Shown piece after piece: positions 43,670-58,600 of a DNA stretch of 64,000 nucleotides. The notes beneath the pieces were generated by a model. That model had not been told where the DNA came from. It made no database searches and worked only from the letters and a program-made list of their open reading frames with translations. Made by a program: the position numbers and the translations under genes. The stretch is from Agelaius tricolor. Lineage: Eukaryota; Chordata; Aves; Passeriformes; Icteridae. The DNA lies in the NCBI GenBank assembly GCA_023055355.1, contig JALJCS010000001.1:53821381-53885380 (forward strand), written 5' to 3'. Positions within the stretch are counted from its first letter, which is position 1. Each line of letters starts with the position of its first letter.

Positions 43670-46600
43670 CTGAGGAGGAAATGGAAGAAGAAATGTGAGA
43701 ACAAAAAGGGACCTTAAACTCTGAGTCACTACTGGTGCAAGTCTAATTGACAGCATTACTAAGAAAAGCTGACAGTCCTGGAAGAAAAAGAAAGCACTAC
43801 AGCGAGGAGGCTTGACAGCACAGTGCTCCACTGTACCTGCCGGGCTCTGGGCTCATGCATTGCACCTTGCACTCACCTTCAGAGAGCTAGTGAAGGACCA
43901 GGACCCTACAGCCTGTTTAGTCACAGCTCTTTCTGACCATGTCCCTTTTCAGGTCAGAATTTTTGCTCTGGGCCAAATTAACACAGTTTTGAGGAGTTAT
44001 TTATTTGTTCCATCTCTCTGCTGACTATTATTACTTAAGCAAGATTGCATAGGGAGGCCTATGCCTTTAGGTGTAGCCTATTTGGATAGATAAGGTTTGA
44101 AGGAGAATTAGCTTAAGCTAACCCAATAAATGCATTAAGGGCTGTGTCGTGTCTTACTGATGCTGGCAACTGAAGATAAAAATAAGATCTCAAAGTCCAG
44201 TCTACCATACATCCACCATTTAAAAGTATATAAATAACAAGCCCAGCTCAGCCTAGGAAGGCAAGGACTGCTTCAGATTTCTCACACTCTGTGTGACTGA
44301 ATGAAAGCATTTAAATTCTTTATTACTCTTGCATAGTATTAAAAGATAATGTACAGGCTTTTTAATGCAGGCAAAATATTTAGTCAGTATCTCATGCTGG
44401 ACATATCCCTTGCCACTTCTTCCTATGTGCTGTTAAGTTGCCTGCATTTGACTGCGGTAGAGGGGGATTAGGTAGAGGTTTTCAAGTACACAACTCCCAT
44501 CTGACCTCCTTCAGATGGAGGAAGGAGTGGAATTCCAGGGCAGTCAACCTGAAATAGATCTATTCCTCCAGAAGCTCCCACATAACTAACACCAAAATAG
44601 CAATCCCTCTCAGCACCTTTCAAGAGTGACTTGGGAATGGTGACAACCTAAACAAAACAAACTGACCATCCTCGGCATAGACTGTGCTGTCTGGGTTGGG
44701 TTTTTTGGTGAATCTGCTAAGGAAAGAGAGCACAAAGTCCATTATAGAGAAGGGGTGAATGCCTTTACCAAAGGAAGGTAAGGCAGGAGCCCTAACAATT
44801 TAGAAGAGATTAGCAGCAATTCTGTCAAAGGAAGAATATAAAATGCTATATTTGTCTTTCCTCTTGTGCTCAAACTGCTTTACAAATTAGATAATCATTT
44901 TAGCAGCTCTAGAGGTGAACTATTGTCTCCATTGTAGAGACCTGACATACATTAAAAACCTGAACACCTACAGCTTTGTATTTTTGAGAACACGAGCTCT
45001 TGAGTAGACTCCAGAATTCAAACTGAAAGGCTGAATCCCATTACAAGGTGTGTAAGAAAAGCAAGAAAGGACACAGGACACAGAACTGATGAAGAAGCTG
45101 CCTCAAATCCTTACAGAGCAGACCACTCATGGTCAAAATTAGAGACTGATAAACAAATGAGTCTTAAATCCTGACAAGGTTTAGACAAACCAGAAGAACA
45201 ACAAGAGAATGGACTGACAAATAGAAAAGCTGCATATGGCTCTCTTTCCAATCTTTCTTGCATTTTTATGCCTTTGTGACTGTAATACACAAAATTATTC
45301 CAGCACCTGCTGACTTGACAGGACTTCCTGCAAAAAACAACCAGCCATTCACACTGGTTCCAACCTCAATCATTCACACTGTGTAATGCAGGCTGGGTGC
45401 ATTTTGCTGCAACTCTCTTACATTTTCCCCCTTGGCTCCTGTCCTTTGCAGGGGCACTGGCTTCTTTGGAGTTGGAACTTTGGGTGGTGGACGATGAGGC
45501 ACAGGCACTGCTCCTGAAGTTGACTTTGTGATGCTGGGAAGAGCCTCAAGTTTGCAGGAAGTTTGGTTTCTGGCTGGAACAGGCTTTACTGCATCTTCCT
45601 GTACTCCTGAAATGCAAAAGCAAATATGGCATCTTGGCCTGATCAGAACATAGATTCAAGATAATTTCTTTCACAACCACGTCTCCCAAAATGTTCATGC
45701 CTATAGGGCCAACTCAGGCCAAGAAGGTAGGTTTTGGAACTAAGCACACACCTTTGCAATCCTGTAACATCTGTAAGAGGCTGTTAGAGGAAAACTTCCC
45801 TGTCTGAAATAATTTCTTGCCGAACCAGCAGTGCTGTGCCACCATTTGGCCAGGTGGACAAAACACTGGCTGGGGGTTCAGGAGTACTGGGCTCAAGCTC
45901 TGAGTGTCCTTTTGCCATTATCTGGAAAACCAAGTTAATGATACCAAGTGCATCTTGTAGAGTGTTTTAGAAAGAACTGTAAATGCCAACTGGTGGTACT
46001 GTACAAGGGACTGGAAGTGATGCTGACCAGACTAGTTTTCTTACCCATACCAAGTGAATCTGAATTTCAAAATAAATGGAGAATAAATCTGATTTCAAAA
46101 TGAAATGAACAGCACTGAGGAACAAGCATCAAGATGCCTTTTTGATATTTCTGAATAAATGGGATTATTGCAGATTGTATTCATTCTAGGTATAAATGAA
46201 GAGGGGTGGTTTTCTCCTAAACTGAGAGCCTTGCAAACTCAGGTAGCCATTTTCATTCATACAGCATCAGCAGAAAGACTGCATGCAACCCTGGGGGGTA
46301 CATTCACAGTACCTAAGGTAGTTTTGTGCCCTAACTTGCTCTTGCAAGAAGCTCTCTTCTCCAGGGACTACACAGAGATCCTAAACACAGAGTAGCCTTT
46401 TAGCTTAGCTATTCAAGCTGAAGTAGTGCAAGCTTTTATCTAGGTTACAGCTGTACTTGCTGTCCAAATGTGAACAGAATCCAGGTTATTCCTCCTAGAG
46501 CTGCATTTGCTCTGTAGTTCTGCTTGGAATAGTGAGCATTCAGTAAATAGAGCAGCAAATACCCTTTATGCAACTCTGAGCTAAAACAGGCACCATCAGT

Positions 46601-49600
46601 TTAGTAAAACTCCATCTTTATATTTTAATTCTTCTGACTAAATCTGGGCATAAATAACCCAAGGTTTTACTAGTAGCAGTTTCTACAACAAAATATAAAA
46701 TTTTAATAATTTTGAAAAAAGGTTAATATTATCAGAACTGACAGAGAATACCACATACAATTTTGCAAGAATGTATTCAGGTGAAATTCCAAATAGGAAC
46801 ATGTGCATCTGGGCCATGGTGAGATGAATACACCTAGATTTTTCTTTATTTAAAGATTTTTAGAAGTCAGATATAAAGCTGTGCTTACCTCCTTTGGCCT
46901 CCATAAGACATCTAATAGCTTCTTCTGCTTCCTCCGCTGTGGTGGTTTTGATCTGCTTGACATTGTAAGGTTTGCTTATTCCAGTCCGGACTTTGGGCTT
47001 TAAAAAAAAAAAAAAAAAGGAGAAAATCATCTTGAGAAAACTGATTTTTCTTGTACACCTCTAATTTTACAGCTAAGCTCATACACCTGTGAAATTCTGT
47101 TCTTGCAAATGGCTATTCAGTGATCTATAAATACTAAAGAAATGGGAATCTTTTAGCAAAGGGTACATCTTTGCTGGCAGCTGACAGAAGGCCAGTGCCT
47201 TGAGTGCCACTGCTGGTCCCTCAGCCATCCCTTGTTCAACGCATTAGGCTCCTCATGCAGCGAGACAGGAGTGAGAAGGCATTTCCACATTCTGGTCTTG
47301 GTCTCCTCAGGGGACTAACAGCCTTGCTGGCAGTGGTCAAGACTTTCCCTGCATTCTGGGCACTAGTGTGGCTCACCAAAACAGAGGTGAGAAAAGAATT
47401 AAACCATATGATGATAGTGTTAAAAATTCAGGTTAGCATCTGTCAGAAAGCAGCAACAACGCCCTTGTCTTACACCACTCATTCTCTCTCTCCCTCTTTG
47501 GCCTTCCTAACTCCTGTTCATTTATTAATGTTTTTGTGCTGCCTAACAAGCCTACAGTTTAGTATTACAGTACAGGAAGTTATCTTGGCATTTTCAGCTC
47601 AGACATGTGATGGACTTCCTTCCTGGTATGACAGGTGCATCCTGTACATGATTCTCAGTGTGGATGGGAGGGAACAGGCCAGTGCCAAGGGGCCAGGCTG
47701 GGCAGGAGGACTCACTGGCTGCTGAGGGGCTCCGGGAAGCAGCTTTGCTGTTGCCAGGATGGAGCAGGTGGGGTGGCTTCCTGGAGAGAGAGAACCATCT
47801 GAGGGGGACTTTTTGCCTGATGTTCCAGCTGGAAGAGGAATAAAAAATGGCTTATTACATTCAAGAGCCAGTACAAAATTTTATCTGCAATGGAGCAAAA
47901 CCAATGTGCATTCCATCACCCTCTCAAAATCTTGAACTGTTTTAGGAAGCAGTTTCGTAGTTAGTCTTTTTAATTTAATTAATTAGATAACCTCAGCTGA
48001 GCATTAACATTGCATTCTAGGCACAGAAATACACATAGCAATGTTGGCACTTCTATGCAACAGACTCAAAAATGAATGGGAATAATCCTAAAAAACTCAT
48101 CTTCTATCTGGTGAGCATCACAGAACTTCTAATTTGAGTCTGGAAAATGTACACAAAAGAGAGACTTTTGGGCTGCAAGAAAAACATGATGTATAGCTTG
48201 TCTAATACAGGAGGCAAAGATGATTATGCTCATCTAGCAATCAGCTTTCATCCAGAAGTAGCCATAAAAACAGGAGCAGCACAGCTCTGGATGGCATCTC
48301 AGGAGGGCAGAGCTTAGGTAAAAAGCATCACTTCCCCTTGTGCCTCAGTGAAAATCATAATCCACTTTGTATTTCTTTCATAAACACAAGAATTGCTTGG
48401 GAAGAAGAAAAGGACAAAAACTATTCAGAATAAGTATTTTGTCAAAGGTTTTTAAAATTCTGATTATAATCAATTCAGAATCCAAAAAACTGCAAGAAAG
48501 CACTCAGTGACTGCAGAAGTCAGCAGGCATAAATACCAATTATCTTTATTGCCACAAAGTGGCTGCTCAACTTGCTAACCTGAGTGGTGAGCTAGTATGA
48601 AACATATTGGCTATTCTATCCATACTAACTAAAGACATTTCTTTTGTGGAGTGTCTGTCTCCTGAAGACAAACTTCTCCCATTACTAATGGCAGTAATAC
48701 TCAGGCTGAAACAGGCTGGGAAGCAAGTCCAAGTCCCTCGACAACCTGACATTTCAGAACAAGGTATGACCTTCTTTGTCACCCAGACACGGCAGGCTTA
48801 AGCTGTTCAGCTGGGGCCAGCACCACATTAAAGAGAGTTCAACTCACCGGGAGGGGGAGGCCTCTGTGGTGGCTGGAGTGGCCGAGGCCGGGTAGGAATG
48901 GACAGAGACCTGCTGGGAATGCGGCGGCTGCGTTCCCCGCTTGCCTCCAGCTCCCGCTTCAAATCAGCAAGGTCTGCATCATCTAGGGACATTTAGGAAG
49001 TGTCTGTGTTAGGTACACACTGGGTGAGGCACAGCAGATCTGAGAGATCAGGAGAGAGGTGACCATGAGTGGCAAGCCTCAGCCAGGTCTCTCAGCAACA
49101 CGACAGCTCCATTCACATTTTTTGCTCTCCCCCAGTGTCTGCCTGCTCCCACTGCAGGAAACATCTACCCTTTTGTCAAATGCTCCTTTCTCTCTCTCTC
49201 CCTCCTTTTCCACCATTTATTAGCTGTTTGCACCAACACAAAGAATGCCTGCACCTCATTCCAGGGTTATTGGGCACCTTGTTAGATTCTGAGATTTTCA
49301 CAGCCAGAATTAGTGGCAACCTGCACCCATTCAAACTGTCATGGCTAGTCATGGTGAATTCTTAGCTTTCCATCCCAAACACAGGAATTCCATTTGAGGA
49401 TCAGGCACCTCTTCTTGCACAGGAGAACTGTTTTTATACCAGAGAAAAATCTGTCTGAACAGTTCAATCATGACATCTCTGCTTTCCAGCAACATCTCCT
49501 AAAAGGTACAGCTGCCTCAATCTGATGGCTCTTGGCTGCACCTTACATCACTAACTAATTACTCAGTCTTTCATCCCACCTAAGCCTTTCTGACAGCTGG

Positions 49601-52600
49601 AGAGGGGTGAAGTATGGATTGCTTTATTCTTCCCCATCTGCTATGGTGTAGACTTTCATTTCAGCCCTCTCACCCTGCACCCAGCTATGCACCTCTTGTT
49701 CTTTAGAGCTCCAAGATCCACTGGGTTTAGTTTTCCCCTGTGTTTTGGAGAGATGGGGAAGGAATTATGCAGCAGCAGTCTCTTACACTTCAGGCATTTG
49801 TAAACAAATTCTTGTTTTTCAGAAAGCTGTGCTCTGCAGGGGATCACGAGCTGCCTTACAGCTTCCTGCTCCCACTCAGCAGCAGATGGCAGCCACAGAG
49901 ACAGAGCCTGTGGTCTGCCCAGCCCGCCCTCCCGTGCTCTCTGCATTTTCAGTACTTGTAAGCTGCAGATATGGGCTCATCAGTAGGATCCGAGGAGTCA
50001 TGCAGGCACCTGGAGGCATGGTTTGAAGTTCTGGCAGTAAAACTGAACACAACAAAAGCCAGCCATTACCACTCAATTCCATCCCTGAAAGGCTGCTGGC
50101 AGGGACAGCAGTTTCGTGAAGCTGTGCCCTTCCCTGACCTCGGAAACACACACATACTGTTGTGCCTGTCACTGTTTTCTATCCGTGCCTACCACCAGCT
50201 ACACAGTCATCATACCTTCAATTAGAAGGTATTCAGGCAGAATTGGGAGCTTATGGAGGAATCTGAAATTGCAGATACTTTAAGATTAATTGAATATATC
50301 ATATTTTGAGTTATGTGAGACCATGACCCCTCCCTGACCTCCTTCAAACTATACTCCATTACCTCTATTTACTTTGTGATATTTTTTGTGGAGAAGAGTT
50401 AGTGTGAGTGACAAGATTCACTACAATTCTCTGTGGCTTAATGAATCATCACACAATAGGCCAGAGGTGATTTGAGGGCAAGGCACCCTATAATACAAAG
50501 TGATTGACTTCACAGAATTTAATAATGACTGATTACTCCTTTACTCAGGGATAGGCTTGTGGGTCTGGCCACACTAAACCCAGCCTATGACCCAAGGTGG
50601 GCAAGAAAGCCATAAATCACTCTGTTTGGAAAATCTGTCTGTGTAAGTGTATGAATTTCATTTAATCCTTTTGAACTCTACTTCTGACTCAACCTTTGAG
50701 GGTATTAAAAGTTTTCACTTTTATGTCAGAAGACAAAGCACTTCTGAGAGAGTGCAGAATGACAGCTACTGAATCACTGCTGTCACAACCAGGTGTTTAA
50801 TACATATCCCAGCCTGTCTCTGCTTGGCCACTCCAGCACGTCCTGATCACATCCCATTGTAAGATTGGCTTGGCTAGTTCCTGCCTCAGTTTTTATCAGT
50901 TTTCTCTCCACAGCTTTATCTTAGTTTTACCAAGTCACTTCACAATAATGTGCAAACAAGCCAGGTAACTGAGGAAAAAGGTTACACATTGATGAAGTAC
51001 CTAAAGAATTATTATATGTATATATATTCTATGCACCTTGACTCCTTCAGGAATAAATCAAATGGGAACAAAGGAGAAACTTCAGGCCTCTGAAATAATT
51101 TGAACACAGCAACCTCCCAGCTTACAGCTAACTCTTCTGCCACTGCTACTGCTCAAAGGATAGAGTTGAGCCCATCACTGAATCAGCAGGATTCTTCTGG
51201 TTTGATTTTGCTTTGGCCCTCACCAATAAGAAAATAGCATGCAATTTTTTGTTGTATGTTCTGGTGCCAAACAACATCAAATGGACAAAAAGATTTAATT
51301 TCCTCTGTCTAGAAAAGCATTTTTCAGCTTTCCTGCCTTGCCCTAGCCTAGAGAGAAGGAGAATCATCATGAATTTCATCATTTGTATTGCTGTTATGCC
51401 TGAGGACCTCAACTACAGTCACTAACTCAAGGGGAGTTGAGCATGAATAGGTATGACAGGAGAACCTAGAATGAAAACATAAACGAACAGGGAAATACAT
51501 ATAACAGGAGAACAAATAACAATCCTTCAGGTCTTACCTTAAGGAAAGTGGATACTTTACCTTTATACAGGCGGGGGGTTTGTCCAGATTTGTTTGAAAG
51601 AGCTACGGATGCACAGTGTGTATCTTCTGCTGTGTCTGCTGCTAGGTGTTGACACAGAGCATCCTCTAAATAATCATCTTCATCCTCTATATCACCTGGA
51701 TTAAAATATTAGATAACAAAGAATTCATGAGAAAATTCATTCTCTGTCTCTCTACACTCCTGATTAATTAATCTATACTATCAGTTAATTTAATAATTTA
51801 ATATATAGGTTGGGCAAGGTTCTTGCGTAACCACGCCATGTGTTTCATTACAGTGTGTCTCTACAGGCAGCTGTATCATACATTGAATTTGCTAACATAT
51901 AACACTGAATTGACAGGATGATCTAAGTAACATTCTATGCCCAGGCACAGAGTCAGGTCATGGCTTAAATTACAATTGTCTTTTTAAGAAGTGTGGCTTC
52001 ATTACAAATTAAGGTACCACTGACACCCATACTGTCCTGCACTGACTCTGTGCAACTAAAGTCGGCAAAGCAATTTCTCACTTCTTAGCTTAGAAGCATG
52101 TTGCTTACCTTCTGACTCATAGTCCAAACTTGAGAAGTCAAAATTTTCTTCCAGAAGGTGGGAGTTTGCTGTGGGGGACATGGGGACAACACTGTCTCGT
52201 TTTCGAGCAATTTCCTCCTGAAGGCCCTTTAGCCAGTCCTTAGTCTTGGGCTGGATCTTCACTGTTCTGCCTCTAACCTAAGCACAGAAAGAACTGTTTC
52301 CCTTTGCCAAGAACCTTCAAAAAACAAGAATGCTTGAACAGAATAATCAAGTTCTGTCAGCCTGTTCAGAATCTTCTTACCCCCACAACCAAGTTTTCAG
52401 ACTGTAAAAATATTCTTGAAAGAAAATGAGCTTCACAGCTCAAAAGCACTGCTGCTGCTTTTGAGAAATACTGGAGAAATAGGTGAAACATCAAATATTG
52501 TCAAAACAACACTGGAATAGCACTATTGGCATGAGAGGGTGCTGGTTTTGAGTCAGCAGCTTTGAAACACACAAGAGTTTTGTATCTACTGCTACCTGTA

Positions 52601-55600
52601 AGGAGACTGACCAGAAAATCTCATATGTGATGTACGTGGAAGGTGTATTTTCAAACACATAGGGACTTCAGCTGCTTATGTGTGTTGCTCTATGACATTT
52701 AGGGTGAAATGCAGACAAGCCAGCAGCTTTGACAGGAAAATCAGTTTAAAAGTTCCCAACTCAGATTCCCAGCACCTTCACATACTGTGTGCACACAACT
52801 GTGTTTCAGTCTGTGCTTTAAATTACATCAATAGCAGGAGTCAAATTAGAAGATAAAACTGCAAATATGAAAAAAGAATGAGAGTTAAAATCCATTACTT
52901 CAGTATAAAGTTTACAGGGCAGCCACAAACATTTTTTTCAACAGGGGGTCGATGATTTGTAGAGTATGTGTGTGGGAAGGAAAAGCAGGGGATGTAAAGG
53001 TAAACTCCTACTGCTAATGCTGGATTTGCCATGGAAGCCAATGAATCATGTTGTTACAGCTTAGCAGAAGGAGCCTATTTGATACTGAAGAAACAAAAAA
53101 TCTCCAAACCACAATCATGAGGATCCTTTGGCAACAGTATGAAGTCACATAGAATGTCAGGAGAACTGCTTCAAGCAGCCAGAACCATGAACAAGTCCCT
53201 GTGTTCTGCACAGGTGTCAGAGGCCAGATCCTAAGCACTGCTTGGGATCTATGAAAAGTCACCTCATGCCATCCTGAAGCTAAAGTACTGCATTAATGGC
53301 CTCAGCAGATGTGAAAGTAAAGGACTTCATGAGCACTAACTCTTGAAATAATGTTACTTGATTTAGGTAGAAACTCAAGTATTTCACTCTAAGCAACTAC
53401 TTTTGAGGAATTTTTAATGAAATTATTATTATAGGTTTGAGAAAGGCTTACTTTGGCACCATCTATATCCATAACACGAAGAGCTGACTTGCTGTCTGCA
53501 AATGTCACCAGCATTTGACCTCCACAGATCCTAGAGAAAAAAATGCAGAGGAGAAAAAACATTTTATTTCACCATTGAATAAAATCCTTTGAAGGCTAGC
53601 ATGATAGAAATCTACCATATAGATCTATATACAGGATATATATGCAATGCTATGCAGTTGGTCTTAGTTGTATTTTCATTCACAATTCTATTTCTTGAGG
53701 AGGAACAGGTGGTCTCTGAATCCCAGCTGGGCTCCTTTTCTCTCCAATACTCCCTTGTGTGACCCCAGCACCCTGCCCTTTTCTGGATCACCCCTGGAAC
53801 AGCAGGACAAACATCTCAGTAGCTGTTGGCAGGATACCCAGTCCAATAGCTACAATCCCTCAGGACTAACTTCTGTGGTTCTGCATAGCCTACACCTCAG
53901 ATGACATGTGATGTTCCCAGAGTAGTATTCTACCAAGATCTAAAGCAATTAAAAACAAAATAAACCAAGAACAATCCACCAAAACATGTTCTTTTCTTGC
54001 TCCTTTTATTTACAAGCAAGGTGGTGCTGTTTTTCCTGCACAGCTGCTTTTGAACCCTCAGTTTATATCAGTACTTCATAAAACTACACATTTACAGGTC
54101 ATCAGCTTTCTCCACTAAGAAATGAATCAAATAAACATGAACAAGTTTTTGGCAGTGTTTCCCAGAGGTCACTGTTAGGTCTTTTGCCTGTATTTCTCAA
54201 AACAGAAGTCTCACAGCTGTGCTGGAGCCCTGTAGAGAATCAATCAGAATGAAATAAAGCTGCTCTGCCAGAAGGTATCACACTCTCCCTTCTCAAACCC
54301 AGTGGGTGATAGCTCTGTGAGAAGCTGTACTGTTAACAAACAAGCAAAATGACCCCCAACAGGAAGGAGAGCCAGCCAGGAATTCCTGCCAAGTGTGAAA
54401 GAGGGGTGGAAGAGAGCAGACCCCCCCAGAGGAGGTGAAGCAGGGCTCAAGGATCCACCAGAAGCAGCAAAGCTTGGAAATGAGGCCTGAATCTAAAGAT
54501 GATGATTTACATCAAAGTCTATGCTTTATGGCATTGTATGGAATAAAATTCTCTTCCAGTCAGACAAGAGACCCGCTGGATTGCTTCTTTAAAAGGTTGT
54601 TGAGAGGTGTAAGATATTCAAAACACTTGCATTCAATTTCCAATGAAGAACTGAAAGTGCAGTAAAGGAATTCTCCATACTTAATTTTCCAATACGAAGT
54701 TAACTCTGTCAGGACAGTCTGTGGTTTTTAATAGATGCCATGCCATTTCACACCCCACACTCACCTGACCAGAACAACAGTGCCATAGTCCTCAAACATC
54801 TGCATAAGCTCTGTACGCAAGTCTTCAGGAAATTCATTTTTCTCTTCAGGTGTTGGTGATAGCAGATTCACCACTACTGTGGCATCCAGTGGTCCCTGGA
54901 AAGATGAAACTTCTCGGAAAACACTGTCACGGGCAGCTTCATTAACTTCCTGAACTTCCACTTCTACAATAGCTAACACTGGCCTATACAAAACAAAGGG
55001 AAAATACTTATTTAAAAATAAGAACTGCATATATAAAATTAAAATCTATATAAAGAAGGAGAACAGGTAAGATTCATTTTTTCTGCAGTGGTCAACATCA
55101 TGTCTTGAGCACTATTAACTATATTTCCCAGTCCTGCATTAGCTGAATGTAACTGAAGACACACCATAAGTGACTTGAAATAACAATTGTATGAAGCACT
55201 TATGGCAAACCTACAACCCAAAATTTCAGGATACTTCACCCATTATCAAACAGCTGTGGCCCCAAACATCTAAATACATTACGTTATTATTATATATTAT
55301 ATTATTAACATATGTGGAAATATATGATTTTCTGTTAGACAAGGCCACATATCTTCTTACAAAAACTAAGGAAAAGGTATTCTAGATGTATAATATTGTC
55401 ATGTAGCAAATATGTGCCACTTCATTACACTAAAGCAGCCAACACTGCAAACTTGCTTCTTGAGCCATTTCTTAAAAATTACTTCTCTGTGTGTTAGATT
55501 TGAATAAAATTGAGAGAGCTGGCTGAAAGAGTAGAACTCATCTCATCTCAGTGGGTGAATCCACATTCTCAGATTTTCACCTGCACGTACACAGAGATCA

Positions 55601-58600
55601 GTGACTGGGATGGCTGCTCTTACAACTGTGTCAAAATTGCTGCCTTCTACTTGCAATAGTCCTGGCTCTTGAATACACATTACCAGAACATATGAAAGCA
55701 ACAACAACAGGGTTAGAAAGGGATAACAGAGGGAAAAATGTATAGGAAGCATTAACTATTTCCATAAGCATTGTGAATCATAATGCATTTCCATATGTTA
55801 CAAAGATACAGCTATGCCCTTTTTCTAGCACAAACCTTGGGAAAGCAAAGCTGCTGACTGTAATTAAAAAGCAGCTTTTGGAGTCAAGTTTGCTGAAATA
55901 GAAAACCATGTATAACAGTCATGTTTCACAGATCCCATCCTCAGGGTCCTACATAATGAGAGCAGCAGCTCTGCTGCGCTTTGCAGAACACAGCAATGTC
56001 AGAGCATTGACACAGAGAAATTGATTGCAAGAGGCATGTTCCTTCACTGCTAGAGGAATACAGAACAGTCCTGGCAATCAAGAGCACCACCAGAAGCACA
56101 CAGACAGCTACTGGGGGGTCACTGAGCATTGCTAGGAGGAGTAATATTGTAGCATTTCCACAAAGCATGCAAGGGGTGAGAGAAATATTCTGAATATAAG
56201 GGACCTTTCAAAGTGTATTTATCTCAGAATTTGTTTCTCAGAAGTGAAGTAGAGAACAATTTTATCAAAGATAGGTCATTCATATCCCTAAAGAGAAGTC
56301 AATTATATAGACCAACCAGAAACACTGGCCTTTGATTTTTCTACCTTTTCCCATTTCTGTTTTTTAAAGGAGGCACAGAAGCCCACACTTGAGTACTTGA
56401 GTGAAGAGGCCAAACTTGTCCCTGTGTGGCCTGGCTTACACCTCTTCAGGCCACACAGTCCCACCCTCCTCCTCTCCTGCAGCAAGCTGCGTGGAAATCC
56501 ATCAGAGCAGCTTCCTTAGGTATCAAAGGTTTTCAAACCCAATAACAGAAAGCTCTGTTTTCTATACCTTTTGCTGCAACTTATCCAACCCTTGCTGCAA
56601 TCACTGTGCAGGAAAAATAAATACATGACTTTAGATACCTGCCACTCTGGTATAAAACTCACCATAAGAGGAAAAGACCCATCAAGCAGATACTGAACAT
56701 GGAATAAAGGTGTAATTCCTGTTTTAATCAGACTTAGTCCCTTGCTCTGAAGGTGTAATTCAGCATGACACTTTTTAACCTGGCACATTTTAAACTCTCT
56801 CTGATTATTTAGTTACCTGTGGTCAGATGCTTGCAGCTCTGCTCTCCCATAGTACATCAAGGCTCCAGGGGTCCAAGTATGCCTGACTTTAGTATCAGCA
56901 CTCAGATCACTGTCCAGAAGATTGATCTCTCCAGCTATGCAGCACAAAACATAATTTAAAACTCACTCAAATCTAGTTTTAGTAGCAGTTAAACACTACT
57001 TTATTAGGAAGCTCTCCACAGACCCTACTAGTGGGCGGTGGGGGTTCTTTAATTCTTGTATATATATATATCATTCAAAGAAGAGCTTGTATCCTACAAG
57101 ATTTACAAATTAGGGACTAGAAAGAAAAAAAAGAGAAAGGACTGGGAGTGAAACTGACACAGCTGATCAGTAGAGTAAGACACCTGCAAAATTGTTGACC
57201 AGAATGTCACCCAATTAATTATCTATACAACAAGGGTTGATAGAGTCATATTAGTATTTTACCTCCTACCTCAACACTGAGCATAAAACCAGACATTGCA
57301 CTTGGAAATTATTTTGTAAATCTGAGTATTAGACAGGGATTGGAGAAATAATACACAAGAGATATGAGAAACCGAACCCACGAAAATCCAACCTCCAAAT
57401 AATTCCATTGCAACCCTTAAGGTGACAGAAAGTGCTCCAGACATGACACTAGAGTGAGGTATTCTATTGTTGTTAGTAACAAGGAAGTTTTTGGGGTCAC
57501 TGTTTGAATGAATGGATAACTCTGTCCCTCTTTCCTGTGAAGCTGAAAATGAGTTAATATGGAATATGGCATTTCGTCCTAGTCACTCACACTGGGGCTA
57601 CACTTTCTTCTCATAAAGCAAGCAGTCATTTTGCCTATAACAACAACAAGATGCAACACAGTAAGAGCTGAGAGGCAGAAGAGCCTTGCCACCAGCAGTA
57701 AAGGAGAGGAACTCTGGCAGCAAACTAAGAAAGCTTGGCAGGGCTGGTAATGTACCAGTCAGTTATGGACCCATGTGAGCCAGCTGGGGGAGACCTACAC
57801 AAGAGGGCTGTTTTAACTTCCTTATTATATCTCATACAGCTTTTCTTCCCTGGATTGCATCTCTGTCAATGGTTTAGGCTCCTCATTTTAATTTGTTTTT
57901 AATTCCTTAGATAAGAGGGAATAACTGTATCATGATGACATGCACTCTCTCATTGCCCTAGTTTTGCTTTGTAGTTTTTACACTTAATATAGGCATGGTA
58001 TGACTTAGATGCCAAGCAGAAATTTCCAGGCATGTGAAAAACCACATCTGCAGGCACAGACCAAATTAATTGTCCAGCAATTACACTTCTAATATGAATT
58101 TATTCAAATTTTAGAAACACTGGGGGATAGATATTCCTGCAGACTAAGAGAATGATTATGAGAATTATCTCTTGATATGCAAAGAAATACTTTTTATGTC
58201 TTAACTGCAACTTTTGAATAACAAGTGAAAATGGCCTTTCTGTTGTGTTGGCCAGTCATGAATTCAAAGTACTTTATAAGGACTAATGAATGAAACCTCC
58301 CCAATTCTATAAACTAGCAGAAATACTCCTAAGAATTACCAGTACAGAAGAAATTACAGATAACTGTTTCTACATCTACTGAGAAGTGCAGTTTTAACTA
58401 TCTAGCCATTATAACACAGAAACTTTATGTGGACTAATGATTCTGTTGAAAAACAACAGAATTATTTCTGTACTACTACAGCTGGGCTGTTTTCAGTTCC
58501 TTAGTGAGCTCCCAGCACCTGCAGCATAAAGCCATTGTTCACACACCCACAAGAAAAAGGGCCTTCTCTATCTCTGACACTTAATCCAGTGAAGCTGAAA